A DNA stretch of 64,000 bases from contig JANBRJ010000041.1 in assembly GCA_027577595.1 (NCBI GenBank), forward strand, positions 62,001-126,000. The letters run 5' to 3'. Positions 20,127-30,792 of the stretch are shown here, piece by piece. Positions within the stretch are counted from its first letter, which is position 1, and every line of letters starts with the position of its first letter. This DNA comes from Coemansia sp. RSA 487. Lineage: Eukaryota; Kickxellomycota; Kickxellomycetes; Kickxellales; Kickxellaceae. The position numbers and the translations under genes are program-made. The notes beneath the pieces are model-generated. The model saw nothing but the letters and a program-made list of their open reading frames with translations. It searched no databases and was not told where the DNA came from.

Positions 20127-21758
20127 CTAGGCATCAGAAGCACTGTTCATACGCAAAACCTCCTGCTCTTCATCATCAATCCAAGCAAGCAACTGGATTC
20201 CTGTTTTGTTAGCATAGCGCCACATACGCAAGTACCAAGGGATGGCGCACAGAGCCATGAAAATTACGCCCAGCAGGGGAGCCAGGTAGTACGGCGCTTC
20301 AGGATCCTTTTTCCCAGGAATCGTGGCTGGCGGGTAGAACTGCAAGACCCCAAGCACAAGGGATAGTGCGCCAAAAAGAAAGGCCAGTATAAGTGACGAC
20401 CTGAACCGACGAAGCGAGTATGTGGGCAATCGGCGGCGCAGTAGTATGACGCCAAAGGCAGTCAATGCATAAAAGTACCACATTCCTTCTTGCACGAGAT
20501 CAACAAGAAGCTCGAAAGCTTTTCCCGGAGGAGGAGCAAACAGGAAAACAAGAGATAGCGTCCAAATGATGCCCATCGCATAGACAGGTGTTCCGAAGCG
20601 TGGGTGGATATCGCCCAGCACGGCGCCATACGGAATGAACCCTGTTTTCCCAGCCGTGTACATTAGCCGGCCACCACCAAACAGCTCTGACATGACGACA
20701 CCAAGGATGGATATTCCTATACATACAGGCAGCACCACCTGGCCCATCGTTTTGCCAAACAGCCTGTCCATGAACTGGGCGGCCAAAAGCGTGCCATTAT
20801 CGATTTCCTCCAGCGGAATCACGCTAAAGTACGCGACGTTAGCCAGCACGTAGAGCACAGACAGCGTGCCCATTGCCAAGCCCAGCGATAAAGGGAGGTT
20901 GCGCTTGACGTTGCGCACCTCACCCACCACGTACCCAACATTGCTCCATCCCTCCCACGACCAAAAGAGGCGCGTCATCGCTGATGCAAACGACTGCGCA
21001 TCCACACGCGTCCCGTGGAAGCCCCTGGACCAGTTGGTGCCCGAGGACCGCTCGATCGCGCCGACCATCAACAGAAGCCCGCTCACACTGACTATCGCCA
21101 GCGTCGCCATCTTCACCACCGCAAACGCGTTGAGCATCCGAAGCGACCAGCGCACAGACACAATATTGAGCACCATCATCGCAGTCATCGCAAGGGCGCC
21201 GATCGCGCGCAACAAATAGTCCTTCGATTCGATGTACTCTTGCTTCCCGGCGGCAAAGAAAAAGTACTGTGCAAAAATAGCCACGTTTGCAGCAATTGCA
21301 GCGGGACGACAAAAGAACGTCACGGAGTAGGCCATGATTGTGGCCACCAGGGCACGTGGTCTCCGATACGAGTGCGCCAAGTACCGGATCATTCCTCCGT
21401 TCTGCGGAAACATTGTGCCGAGTTCGGCGCTGGCCAGCGCTCCGCCCAGCGAAAATATGCCTGACAGGACCCAGAGGATGAGCGCCATCGACGGGGTGCC
21501 GCACAGAAGGGCCACGGATGCTGGTGTAGAGAATATCCCGGACCCGACAACTTGGCCAACAATGATGGACGATGCAGAGAGAAGCCCAATTTCTTTACGC
21601 AGCCCCTCGTCAGACACGCCGGGAGGCTTGACGGAATGCCCGTCATCATCGTTGGGGTCGGCACCGCCCTCTGCGATCCGGATACTGTCAAAGGACGGAG
21701 CAGCAGGCTCTGGCCGGTCATCGGCGCCGTTCTGTAGAGGCGTGTACACGGCGGCCAT
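20127..21758 (-). CDS. Amino acid permease, APC superfamily, LAT/Mup1-like
   Basis: A 543-residue transporter with about 12 hydrophobic segments. The first membrane helix has the APC substrate-binding loop GQVVGSGIFSTPASV at about residues 67-81, where the G-S-G-I-F motif binds the amino acid backbone. The next landmarks ELGTMFPQNGGMIRYL and SWEGWSNVGYVVGEVRN are typical of the LAT/methionine-permease group, which includes fungal Mup1/Mup3. It should import amino acids at the plasma membrane; specificity is unknown. The frame runs one TTG codon further upstream, but the first ATG is at 21758 (MAAVYTPLQNG). The N-terminal tail carries Lys and acidic residues of the kind targeted by arrestin-Rsp5. 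It is divergent from kexin. Confidence 0.9.
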   Translation of the reverse strand: MAAVYTPLQNGADDRPEPAAPSFDSIRIAEGGADPNDDDGHSVKPPGVSDEGLRKEIGLLSASSIIVGQVVGSGIFSTPASVALLCGTPSMALILWVLSGIFSLGGALASAELGTMFPQNGGMIRYLAHSYRRPRALVATIMAYSVTFFCRPAAIAANVAIFAQYFFFAAGKQEYIESKDYLLRAIGALAMTAMMVLNIVSVRWSLRMLNAFAVVKMATLAIVSVSGLLLMVGAIERSSGTNWSRGFHGTRVDAQSFASAMTRLFWSWEGWSNVGYVVGEVRNVKRNLPLSLGLAMGTLSVLYVLANVAYFSVIPLEEIDNGTLLAAQFMDRLFGKTMGQVVLPVCIGISILGVVMSELFGGGRLMYTAGKTGFIPYGAVLGDIHPRFGTPVYAMGIIWTLSLVFLFAPPPGKAFELLVDLVQEGMWYFYALTAFGVILLRRRLPTYSLRRFRSSLILAFLFGALSLVLGVLQFYPPATIPGKKDPEAPYYLAPLLGVIFMALCAIPWYLRMWRYANKTGIQLLAWIDDEEQEVLRMNSASDA

Positions 21759-22630
21759 CAAGCAAAGGATATGAATTTAGAAAGGTCCTTCCTTTCCCTT
21801 TTTGTAACAACTGGTTTAAGCAAGATACAAGAAGAAAAACGGGGGAGGGTGTATATCAGTAGAGAACACAGGGTGCAAAAGTTGGCAAGGGAAAAGGAAA
21901 CGAGAACACTAAATGCCAAACACTGCAGGAAGAAGAAGCCTACTCTTTTAACGCGCAAAGCGGCGAATGCATAAAAGTGCCAGAAAAGCTGGAAAAAAAA
22001 AGTAACTGATGTTATAACCAAATCAATAGATCAAGCACTGTGTCCGTTGCACAGGTGACGGATGCGTGGTAGAAGGATGCTTGGGGGAGTCTTGGGTGCT
22101 AGCGCCGTCTGACGGATGTGTGAATCGTAAGTGATTGAGATGGCGGTCCATGGCGAAAGGTGTAGAAGTGAAGGACAGTCTCTCCCGTTCCGTCTTTCAT
22201 CCAAGCCTGACAAAAGACAGGCAATAAGCAAAGCAGGTTTCATGAAAAAGGGTGCCAAGAGAAAAAAAAAGCAATCCCATTTAAAAATACAGTGATAGCA
22301 ATTGTACAAATAGGAGGATCTTTTTGAAACAATACAATCAACACGAGCTTACAAAAGGACAAAACCTCTTTCTGCTTTTGACACCATGCTTTCAGTTTAT
22401 ATTTATCACTTTCCTATATTACGCATCCAACTCCCCCCAAATACAGTTTCCCCTCCCTCTATCTTTCCAATTCACAAATTAACATCTACAGCAAAAGGTC
22501 AATTCTATTCTCCACTGTTACTATCAAGCGTGAGTTGCAGAGAGGAGCCAAGAGGAAAGCTGCTCTGACCAACAAACAAATACACCCAGGGACCCTGTTT
22601 CTCCTCTTTTAATTCCGAACATAAAAAACC
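21759..22630. other. Divergent intergenic region, permease to kexin
   Basis: About 870 bp containing both promoters. A long C/T-rich stretch occurs at about 22420-22480 and again just before the kexin start. No specific site is asserted. Confidence 0.4.
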
Positions 22631-25186
22631 ATGAAAATCAGTCTGCTTGACCTAGTGGCGGCCATGCTTGGTCTCACGCTCAGTGTATCAGCAGCTATCG
22701 ACACAAATGCTCAAACAGCAGCGGACGGCAGTGGGCTTGAGCAGCGGCGCATGCTAAAAGTAAGCTCATGGCTTGGACAAGCCGCACACGCACCATCAGC
22801 GATTCCAAGGCTGCAGACAGATCCAAACTACGACTACGCTGCCGTCAAGTTTGCAACGGACGACCAGCATATCGATCAGCTTGCGCACGAGTACGCGCTT
22901 TCCTCAGGATGGGAGAACGCCGGTCCACTGGGGTCGCTGCCAAAGTACAGGGTGTTCAGGAAACTCAAGAGCGCTACAGGCAGCGGCAGGCTTTCCAAAC
23001 GGAACGCACGCGCACCGGAGGATGTCTTTTCCGATCCAACAGTTGTGGAGCACGTGGCGAAGCTCGACATGGCCAAGAAAAAGCGCCTGTTCAAGCGCAG
23101 CAAAGTGCTGCGAGGAGACGAGGCTTCTGGGCCTGTGGGCTTTGGTGATAGGAGAACAGGCCCTGTCGATTCTGCGTGGCGGGACATTGTCGATCCACAG
23201 TTCACAAAGCAATGGCACTTGGCCAACATCGACGACCCTGGGAACGACATCAACGTCACGCATGTGTGGAAGAGCGGCGTCACGGGAGCCGGTGTCACGG
23301 TTGCGCTGATAGACGACGGGCTGGACTACACGAGCGATGATCTGCTGGAGAACTTTGACTTCCGCGGCTCCTACGATTTCAACGACAAAACCAAGCTGCC
23401 GACGCCGCGACTCAAGGATGACTACCACGGAACGCGGTGCGCAGGACAAATCGCGGCTGTGCGAAACGACGTGTGCGGTGTCGGTGTTGCATACAATGCC
23501 AAAGTGGCCGGCATCCGCATGCTTTCCAAGGAGATCACGGACCAGGACGAGATCCTCGCGCTCAACTACGCGATGGATACGAACTGGATCTACTCGTGCT
23601 CATGGGGCCCCAACGACGACGGCAAAACCGTCCAGGCTCCGGACAAGATTGTTGAGGACGCCTTCATCAATGGCGTTGAAAACGGACGCGGCGGGCTGGG
23701 CTCTCTGTTTGTCTTTGCCACGGGAAACGGCGGTACATACTATGATAACTGCAACTTTGACGGATACACAAACTCCATATACACCATCTCCATTGGCGCT
23801 CTCGACCATAGAGACAAGCATTCCTACTACAGCGAGCAATGCAGCGCCCACTTGGCCGTTACTTACAGCAGCGGCGAAGGAAAGAGTATCGTCACTACGG
23901 ATCTGGGACTCCGCTCGTGCACAGACAAGCACGGTGGCACGTCAGCAGCTGCGCCGTTGGCTGCTGGTATCTATGCGCTTGTCCTGTCTGTGCGTCCCGA
24001 TCTGACGTGGCGTGACGTCCAGCATCTGACTGCACGTACCGCGATCCCTGTAGACACCCACGACAGCGACTGGGACGACGTTGCCATGAGCCGCAAGTAC
24101 AACCACAAGTACGGCTTTGGCAAAATGGATGCTTCACGCATTGTCGAGGCTGCACGCACCATGGAGAAGGTTGGCCGCCAGACAAAGATCGAAGTTGCGC
24201 GCGATGACGCTAACGCAAACATCCCGGTGCTGACTGCCTCGGGCGGCCAGAGCGAGGCACTTGTTCGGACCGTCGAGATTACAAAGGCCCATGTGGCCGA
24301 CGCAAACATGAAGCGCGTGGAGCACGTTACTGTGGTCATCAACATGGAGCACCAGTACCGCGGCAACGTCGAGGTGTGGCTGGAATCGCCCAGCGGAATC
24401 CGCTCGCAGCTGGCAGCCGTGCGGAACCTCGATAACAGCAACAAGGGGCTAGACAACTGGAAGTTTATGAGTGTCAAGCACTGGGACGATGATCCTGTGG
24501 GCAAATGGCGCCTCCATGTGCGCAATGCGTACAAGCCTAACTACACAGGCACGCTTCGTTCGTGGCAGCTAACTGTGTATGGAGAGAGCACGGAAAAGGA
24601 GCCTGAGCACAGGGTCCCCAGCACCGACAACAGCACGATGCCGTCCTTGCCATCCATGGAAGGAGGCGGAGGCTCCAAGTCCGACGAAACCGAGACTGAA
24701 AAGGGGCTTGGAACCATCCGCACCAGCGTAGCAGCACTCATGAACTTTGGGTTCTTTGCCACCGGCGCAGTGGTCAGCGCAATGGCTGTGCTCTTCTTTA
24801 TGCGGCGCCGGGAACGCAAGCTAGAGTCGATGCGGTGGACTGCGATGGATCCGATCGACTCAAGCGGCGGCTACGGGTACTCTTCGGGCCCATCCAGGCA
24901 CAGCATGCCCGAGCGTCCCGAGGACGACGAGGATGTTGCTGTGTTTGAGTTCGAGGACAGAGCTGGTGGATTGTCATCTTCCAGCACACAGGCTGTCCGC
25001 CCGCCACAACTATCATCCAAGGATCCCCAGCAGCGGTCTTCGCAGCATGGTGAGTTTGCTATAGCCAGCAGCGACGAGGAAAACGATGACGACGACGATG
25101 ACGACGATGCTACGGCTGGAGACAGAACCCATGGCAACGCCAGCCAAGACTCTCAGGAAGCGCGTGAGAGCGCACGGCTTGTGTAG
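22631..25186 (+). CDS. KEX2: Kexin, Kex2-type subtilisin-like proprotein convertase
   Basis: An 851-residue type I membrane protease of the late Golgi that cuts secretory precursors after Lys-Arg/Arg-Arg. Parts in order: signal peptide (1-22), propeptide with dibasic sites (LSKR, KKKR, LFKR, about residues 118-160), S8 catalytic domain with Asp228 (IDDGLDY), His266 (HGTRCAG) and Ser438 (GTSAAAP), oxyanion region FATGNGG, P domain (about 520-660, with EHVTVVINMEHQYRG and GKWRLHVRN), a Ser/Glu-rich stalk, a membrane helix (about 700-723), and a cytoplasmic tail with a FEFEDR patch and a run of eight aspartates. The full catalytic set is intact. Single exon. The family's dibasic cleavage rule is established knowledge. 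Confidence 0.96.
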   Translation: MKISLLDLVAAMLGLTLSVSAAIDTNAQTAADGSGLEQRRMLKVSSWLGQAAHAPSAIPRLQTDPNYDYAAVKFATDDQHIDQLAHEYALSSGWENAGPLGSLPKYRVFRKLKSATGSGRLSKRNARAPEDVFSDPTVVEHVAKLDMAKKKRLFKRSKVLRGDEASGPVGFGDRRTGPVDSAWRDIVDPQFTKQWHLANIDDPGNDINVTHVWKSGVTGAGVTVALIDDGLDYTSDDLLENFDFRGSYDFNDKTKLPTPRLKDDYHGTRCAGQIAAVRNDVCGVGVAYNAKVAGIRMLSKEITDQDEILALNYAMDTNWIYSCSWGPNDDGKTVQAPDKIVEDAFINGVENGRGGLGSLFVFATGNGGTYYDNCNFDGYTNSIYTISIGALDHRDKHSYYSEQCSAHLAVTYSSGEGKSIVTTDLGLRSCTDKHGGTSAAAPLAAGIYALVLSVRPDLTWRDVQHLTARTAIPVDTHDSDWDDVAMSRKYNHKYGFGKMDASRIVEAARTMEKVGRQTKIEVARDDANANIPVLTASGGQSEALVRTVEITKAHVADANMKRVEHVTVVINMEHQYRGNVEVWLESPSGIRSQLAAVRNLDNSNKGLDNWKFMSVKHWDDDPVGKWRLHVRNAYKPNYTGTLRSWQLTVYGESTEKEPEHRVPSTDNSTMPSLPSMEGGGGSKSDETETEKGLGTIRTSVAALMNFGFFATGAVVSAMAVLFFMRRRERKLESMRWTAMDPIDSSGGYGYSSGPSRHSMPERPEDDEDVAVFEFEDRAGGLSSSSTQAVRPPQLSSKDPQQRSSQHGEFAIASSDEENDDDDDDDDATAGDRTHGNASQDSQEARESARLV

Positions 25187-26834
25187 AATAGATCAGCATT
25201 TTTGTTTTGGATATAGTCCCACTGTCACTATAAGCTGTAGAACAATCAATGTGTTTCTATGACATAATGCATTTCACATCAACAAATATACGCATGTGTG
25301 CTTATTATTGTCTGGAATTAGCATTCGGTCTTTGATGCTTCTCACAATGGCTTCGTGGAAAAAGAAACGGACTCTTGCCTGTGCTAGCTATCTTTGCACT
25401 TCTATTGTCTGTCGCCGTATAAGGCGCTGGAAAAGACATGTGGCTGGAAAGAAAGGAGCGTCAGGCGCCGCGTGCAGAGTGCAAAATATATAGCTGAGGC
25501 GCTGAGGCGCTGAGCGATCGGCCGAGCGTCAATGGAATTGCAGTATTTGTGTGAATGCCATTGGCGTTTAAGGCACAGACGCGAAGGGAACAGGCGAAAG
25601 AACTGGTGCTGGTTGTTTTGTCAGGAGACACACTCAACGCCAGGCGCTCTGTTCTGTCAAATGCACTTTTGTCTCGAAGCATTCGAAGCACGCGCCCATT
25701 ACTCCAGGCAACAAACTAAAAAGGTGCTTATTTACCTGCCCGTTGTGTATGCATGCATTCACTGTGGCCGAGCCTGTCGTTATTTTTGCAATGCCAGCGT
25801 GGCCATTTGCTACTGCTTCTGTTGCGCTTGGTGGCGAGGCTGATGCTGGCTTGCCACATTCTTTGCTCAAACGGAACGTAATTTCTTTGACCGCCGAACA
25901 TAGTTAGCTGTTTTTACTTTTACTTTTTTTTATATTACATTTGCTTCAAATTCGAAATTTCAGCTCTGCTGCAAGACTCTTGGTGGGAAAGAGAAACGCA
26001 CGTCTCTTTCCTTTCTCGTATCTCCAATCAAAACCGAGAAATATCCGCTCTTCCCCCGAATCTTGATATTGCACATTTTGTTCACTCACTCAACCTGCAA
26101 CACATCCTTTCTGTGTATTCCATTTCAGGACATCGCAATTTGACCTACAGTAGGAAAGTCTTGAAGGATCTTTTTCCTGCATCAATTTATTACGCCAAGG
26201 GAAATCACAAAATCGAATATTGGAAAATTATTAAGGAGATAATCCCAGTAGACCCAAACGCCCAGAATCCTTCCATCAAAATATTATTTCGCTTGCTTTC
26301 GTTGCCTCAATCGCTCGCTCTTATATAGAGTCCATTTTCCTTTCTTTCCTCTGTTCCCGTATACATCCTATTTTTATTTCGCATCTCCGCCCTGCTCTTT
26401 ATTGTTTTTTTTTTCATCTTTTAAAGTCCGCACTGACTCAATGCCTGTCTAATCCTGGGAACCCGAGCGCAAGCCCTGTCTAGCTATTGTCTTTATCTGC
26501 TTTGTTCCAAACGTCAACCTAAAAATATAACAACGCACACATCAACAGCAGCTCACACGAAGCAGCCAGCTCTTCCCGCCTTGTCCCCCACTTTAATCCT
26601 TATTCTCATATCCTTCCCTCCATATTTTTTCAATCTCTTTGCCCTTTTTTTTTTACCCGACAATAGCTAAATAGTGCCAGCGAGAGAGCGTGCGTGGCTG
26701 TTTTGCTGCCTTCCATATATTATTCCATCTAAACCACACGTCTTTATCTGCATGTCCCTTTAAGCTCCGTAAACGCTGCCAAAGTATCCATTTTATCTGT
26801 AATTCTCTCTATTACCCTTTACCAGCTCATTCCT
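25187..26834. other. Long intergenic region upstream of the RasGAP gene
   Basis: About 1.65 kb. The first 700 bp are more GC-rich with weak open frames on both strands. A minus-strand frame at 25634-25870 begins at TTG and was not called. From about 25920 to 26830 it is strongly pyrimidine-rich (many TTTCT/CCTTT strings), typical of a long fungal 5' leader. An upstream non-coding exon is possible. Confidence 0.4.
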
Positions 26835-29480
26835 ATGAGCAAGGGCTTGAACCGCAAAACCGAGCTTGATAGCTGCTACGCTGATGAATTGCCCGCCAAA
26901 ATGGACAAACCTGAAACAGTCGTTAAGCTTGATGGGGATAAACCACCTCCCCGTCGTAGCACAATAACGAGGTCACGACGCTCTCAGCACTACAAAAATA
27001 AGACATCTAATAGATCGCGTGCCAGCGCTAAGGATGATGATACAAACAACAGTGACTCGGGTTTAAGTAGCATATTGGGGCGTCTGTGGTGCGGCTTGCG
27101 CAGGGGTCGCGAATCAGTGCTAGGCGCTGGGTCTTTGTCCAAAAAATCTAACGGCATGCTAGAGAGCGGCGCTGCGGTTGTTGGTCCTGTCAAAGACCCA
27201 CACACTATTATCCCCGCAGACGTCATGTTTAGCCCAAAGAGAGTTGCTTTGTACAGCAACATGGTAACACTTCTTGTGCACAACTCGTACTACCTTTCAC
27301 GCATTGTTCATAACATCAAGCACCACGAATGTGATGCGCTCCTGGCAATCATCCTTGATTCGGTGTTTTGTTCGCAAGCCTACGAGCCTGCGCTGACGTC
27401 TTTGTTTTCGGTACGTATAGATAGAACTGGCAATTTGCCCGGATTAGTCGGTATCGATATATATCATTCGCCTGCATGAGATTGCCCAGAAACTAATCAA
27501 GCAATTATTGCGATTTGCTGATTTGCATTATCTCCCTGGCGTGTAAAGTCCGAAATGCTATTACACAATTTTTTTTGCTAAAAATCTAAAAAAAAGCCCT
27601 TTATTCTCTCATTTGTCCGTTTGTCTTGGAGGGGGTGGGGTGTGTTGCTATAGGAAATCATCGAGCTCGAGGTGGATCGCACAAGCTCGATCGATACTGT
27701 AATGCGCAACGACGCGCCCAGCGTTCATATGCTATCGGCATTCCTAAAGTAAGTAGTACCACACTGCCCTGTTGTTTATGTATCGTCTTATGCAACGCCC
27801 AGCCGCTTGTTGTGTTTGCCAATTAGCTGATCAGTATCTGCTGGGTCCTATTGCCCCCAATATTCATTTTTCACAAGCTGTAGGAAAAAGTCGTGCTTGG
27901 ATTACCTACAGCTGGCAGTTGGGCAAACAATTGAAACAATCGTCGAGCTTGGCAATGTCAGCCTTGACCCTGAACTAGCATCAGTGTATCAGGATTGGGC
28001 ACGGACACAGACACCAATACGACGGCTGCCACTTGTCGTAAGTGCTGTTGAGGCTGCAAGCTACACAGAGGTGCAAAACCTCAGCCGGCGGCGACAGAGA
28101 TACCTTGCTCACATTGCGTCACACTGCCTGTTCGATATCATTAGCACTCGACACCGCATACCAGCGGGGCTCTTGTCGATTTGTGCCAGCACGCTAAATG
28201 CCACGAAGCGCAAATTTCCGCACGTTGACCAGGCAAAGGGCTACTCGTTGGTTGGCGGCATATTCTTTCTTCGGTTCATCAACGCAGCACTTACTTCGCC
28301 CAACCAATACGGCTTACTGAAGGAAGAGCCTGTTGGGATGGTGAAGGCAAATCTGAAGCTGGTGGCTAGACTGATCCAGCGACTCTCAAACTACTCTGCA
28401 AAGCCTCCAGAAGAGTGGCCGTTGGATTCACGGAAATTCATCAAAAGCAATGTAAGTCAGTTCCATGGTTTCCTAGCGTCCCTTACGAGTAAAAATATCG
28501 CGGATGGGGATTTTGCTCTTTTGGATGATGGTACGCACCACGATGAGGAAGACTCGCAAGAGACGTCCATTTCGCCGCTACGCGACAATAGTAACATTGG
28601 TGTTGAGGCTTACAGGTTAATGAGCATGCCAAAGGCAACCAGACATAAACCAAAGGAGAAGAGTCGCGTCCGACTCGCAAGAGAGGCGTCAGCTAAAATA
28701 CTGCCAAGCTTGCTTCAAAATAACGCAAAGGAAGCAGACCATACTGAAAACCAGTCCTCGCGCGCCGAAATCTTATCGGCAAAATCGTCGGCCACCGCAA
28801 CAGCAGAAGGGACTAGTGTAGGCTGTAATGGAAGCGCGCTGGTTAATGAGCAAGACCAGCATTTGGACAACGAAGACCCTCTTCCGCCTGGAAACTCGGC
28901 GCTATCGGTGCTACTTCCAAAGGCTGCTGGCTTCGCCATAGGAGCGACAGAATTAAAACATGGAACACCATACTCTGCATCCGCGGCGGTTACATCAGCA
29001 ACAGCTGGTGATTCTGTGGAAACAAAGAACAAGCAGGACGCAGAGCACAGCAGCACTGATAATGGCAGCAGCAACAGCAGTAGCAATACAAGCAACACCA
29101 GCAACAGCGAGGCGAGCACGACAGACAGCTATAGTATGCACTCGATGTACAATCTTGGAGATACACACAGCGGAAAAGGAGCCGACAGCAGACGAGCTAG
29201 CGGAGCTGGTGGCGACTATTCCAACAGTGTGACGTTGCCGCTGAACGACTTGTACCTTTTGCAGAAATACCTAACGCTGTATTCGGATGCATGGATGCCT
29301 AATGAGTCGGCCAAGAGCATCAAACTGGCTCTGGCAGACGATCACTGCGAGACGGATGCAACAGATGGTCAGACGCCAATGCACAATTGTCTGATATCGC
29401 TCGAAGCGCCACCACCGCTTGTAAGCACTGAAAACAACCACAAGACACGTATATTTCTGACATCTCAAAAGTTACCATGA
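26835..29480 (+). CDS. Ras GTPase-activating protein (RasGAP domain), three exons
   Basis: Exons by splice signals: 26835-27410, 27654-27748, 27884-29480. Donors are GTACGT and GTAAGT, acceptors ATAG and GTAG; all phases agree, giving 755 residues. The RasGAP domain spans about residues 140-450. The arginine-finger block is DTVMRNDAPSVHM (Arg210) and the second signature is FFLRFINAALTSP (Arg354 of FLR). Both key arginines are present, so it should stimulate GTP hydrolysis by Ras and lower Ras-cAMP or MAPK signalling. The usual Pro of FINPA is Ala here. The N terminus (1-110) is basic and disordered, and the C terminus has a Ser/Asn/Thr-rich linker. It is shorter than the IRA/neurofibromin giants, nearer the IQGAP-less small GAPs. 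The first ATG is chosen after a long pyrimidine-rich leader. Confidence 0.85.
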
Positions 29481-30792
29481 TATAACTAAAAGCTATATTT
29501 TTAGAAGATTTACATACGCGAATGCTCATCAATCACTCAATCAATCAATCACTCAAGCAATCAATCGGAAGCACCTCGAACATGAACTTTGTGAAAATAT
29601 ATTCAAGCAGCACCATATGGTGGCTGGAAGTTGAGTAAACAAATATACAAAGCTGCTGACAGAGGAATATGGACTGGACCACACGCCGCATGCAATGCAA
29701 TCCAAATATTCGGAATGTGTTGTGATTGCCTATTGGCCAGAACATTCCGTTAAAAAGAGCATCTTTAAGGCGCGACAGAGCGTGCGTTGTGCTATTACTG
29801 TGTGATACAAGTGAAAAGCAAAAAGTGATTGTGGAAGGGGGCTCGGACAACTGGAGGCGGAGGTTTTTTTTTCTTTTATGAATCCCAGAGGAACAGGTCG
29901 TGCGGATTTCAGAACAAGAGCGAGATTGAAAGTGGACATCCGTTATTGTATGTCTGAGAGTGTGATGAGACAATATAGCTTTTAGTCACAAAATGCAAGC
30001 CTCCAAGGCCATTCGACAAAGGTAGAAAAGGTGACAATGTCCACCATAGCCTGACTATAGGGAGCGAGGGTTTTGCAACAAGGGAGGAGGGGTGCGTGCA
30101 ATCGGCTGATGTCCAGATACCAAGAATAAGACGAATCCGGAAAAGAGCGAGGCTTCTTTATTTGGTAGGGCTTGTATTGATTTCGAGCCACACGTGAGCA
30201 ACAAAGAAGCAACTGAATATCTTCTCTAGAACAACCCTTTTTTCCACAATTCCTTGTTCTGAAGGAGCAAGCGATTACGAAAGAATGGTCGGTATATCTG
30301 GTGATTGCACAGTTGCATGTGTCCCGTCGTTTTTGGAAGCAGGTGCTTGGGATGCAACGGTGATTCAGGGCTTCTTTTAAAAGCTGCTATGTTGTGGTTG
30401 TGTCGTTTTCGTTATGCGGATTTCAAAAAAATTTTCCTTTCGTCCGCAGACAACACGTCAAGAAGTCCTTCTCTTTATGTGCAATCGTCTCACTCGCAAA
30501 ACCCTACCCGTCTCTTGTGTTGCATCCCCGAATTTCCACCCCTTCTTGGCAACACGCTCTTCACGATTACTGTTGTCTTCTTATTTGGTGCACATACAAC
30601 TCTATTCTTTCTTCATTCCGGTGTGGCCCTCTTCCTTCCCCCCACTCTCTTTCTTTGGCTTTTATTACTTGCGCTTCTGTATATACATTTTTCTATTTTT
30701 TTTACCGGCTGCCTTTATATTGTATTGTGTACATTGAACTCTCCTCCTCCCTTTCTTACTCCCAATATATTCTCCAAAGGGATTCCTAAGGC
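29481..30792. other. Intergenic region, RasGAP to alpha-arrestin
   Basis: About 1.3 kb. It contains a short (TCAA/CAAT)n microsatellite at about 29529-29573 and a pyrimidine-rich leader at about 30430-30785 before the arrestin start. No coding or RNA gene was recognised. Confidence 0.4.
29529..29573. repeat. Short imperfect (TCAA)n microsatellite
   Basis: A run of ATCA/CTCA tetranucleotide repeats just 3' of the RasGAP stop. Simple sequence, no further role inferred. Confidence 0.7.

Noticed and set aside
25634-25870. Minus-strand frame with donor-like site, possible small gene
   Set aside because: The frame starts at TTG, no upstream ATG exon was found, and no family features are present.
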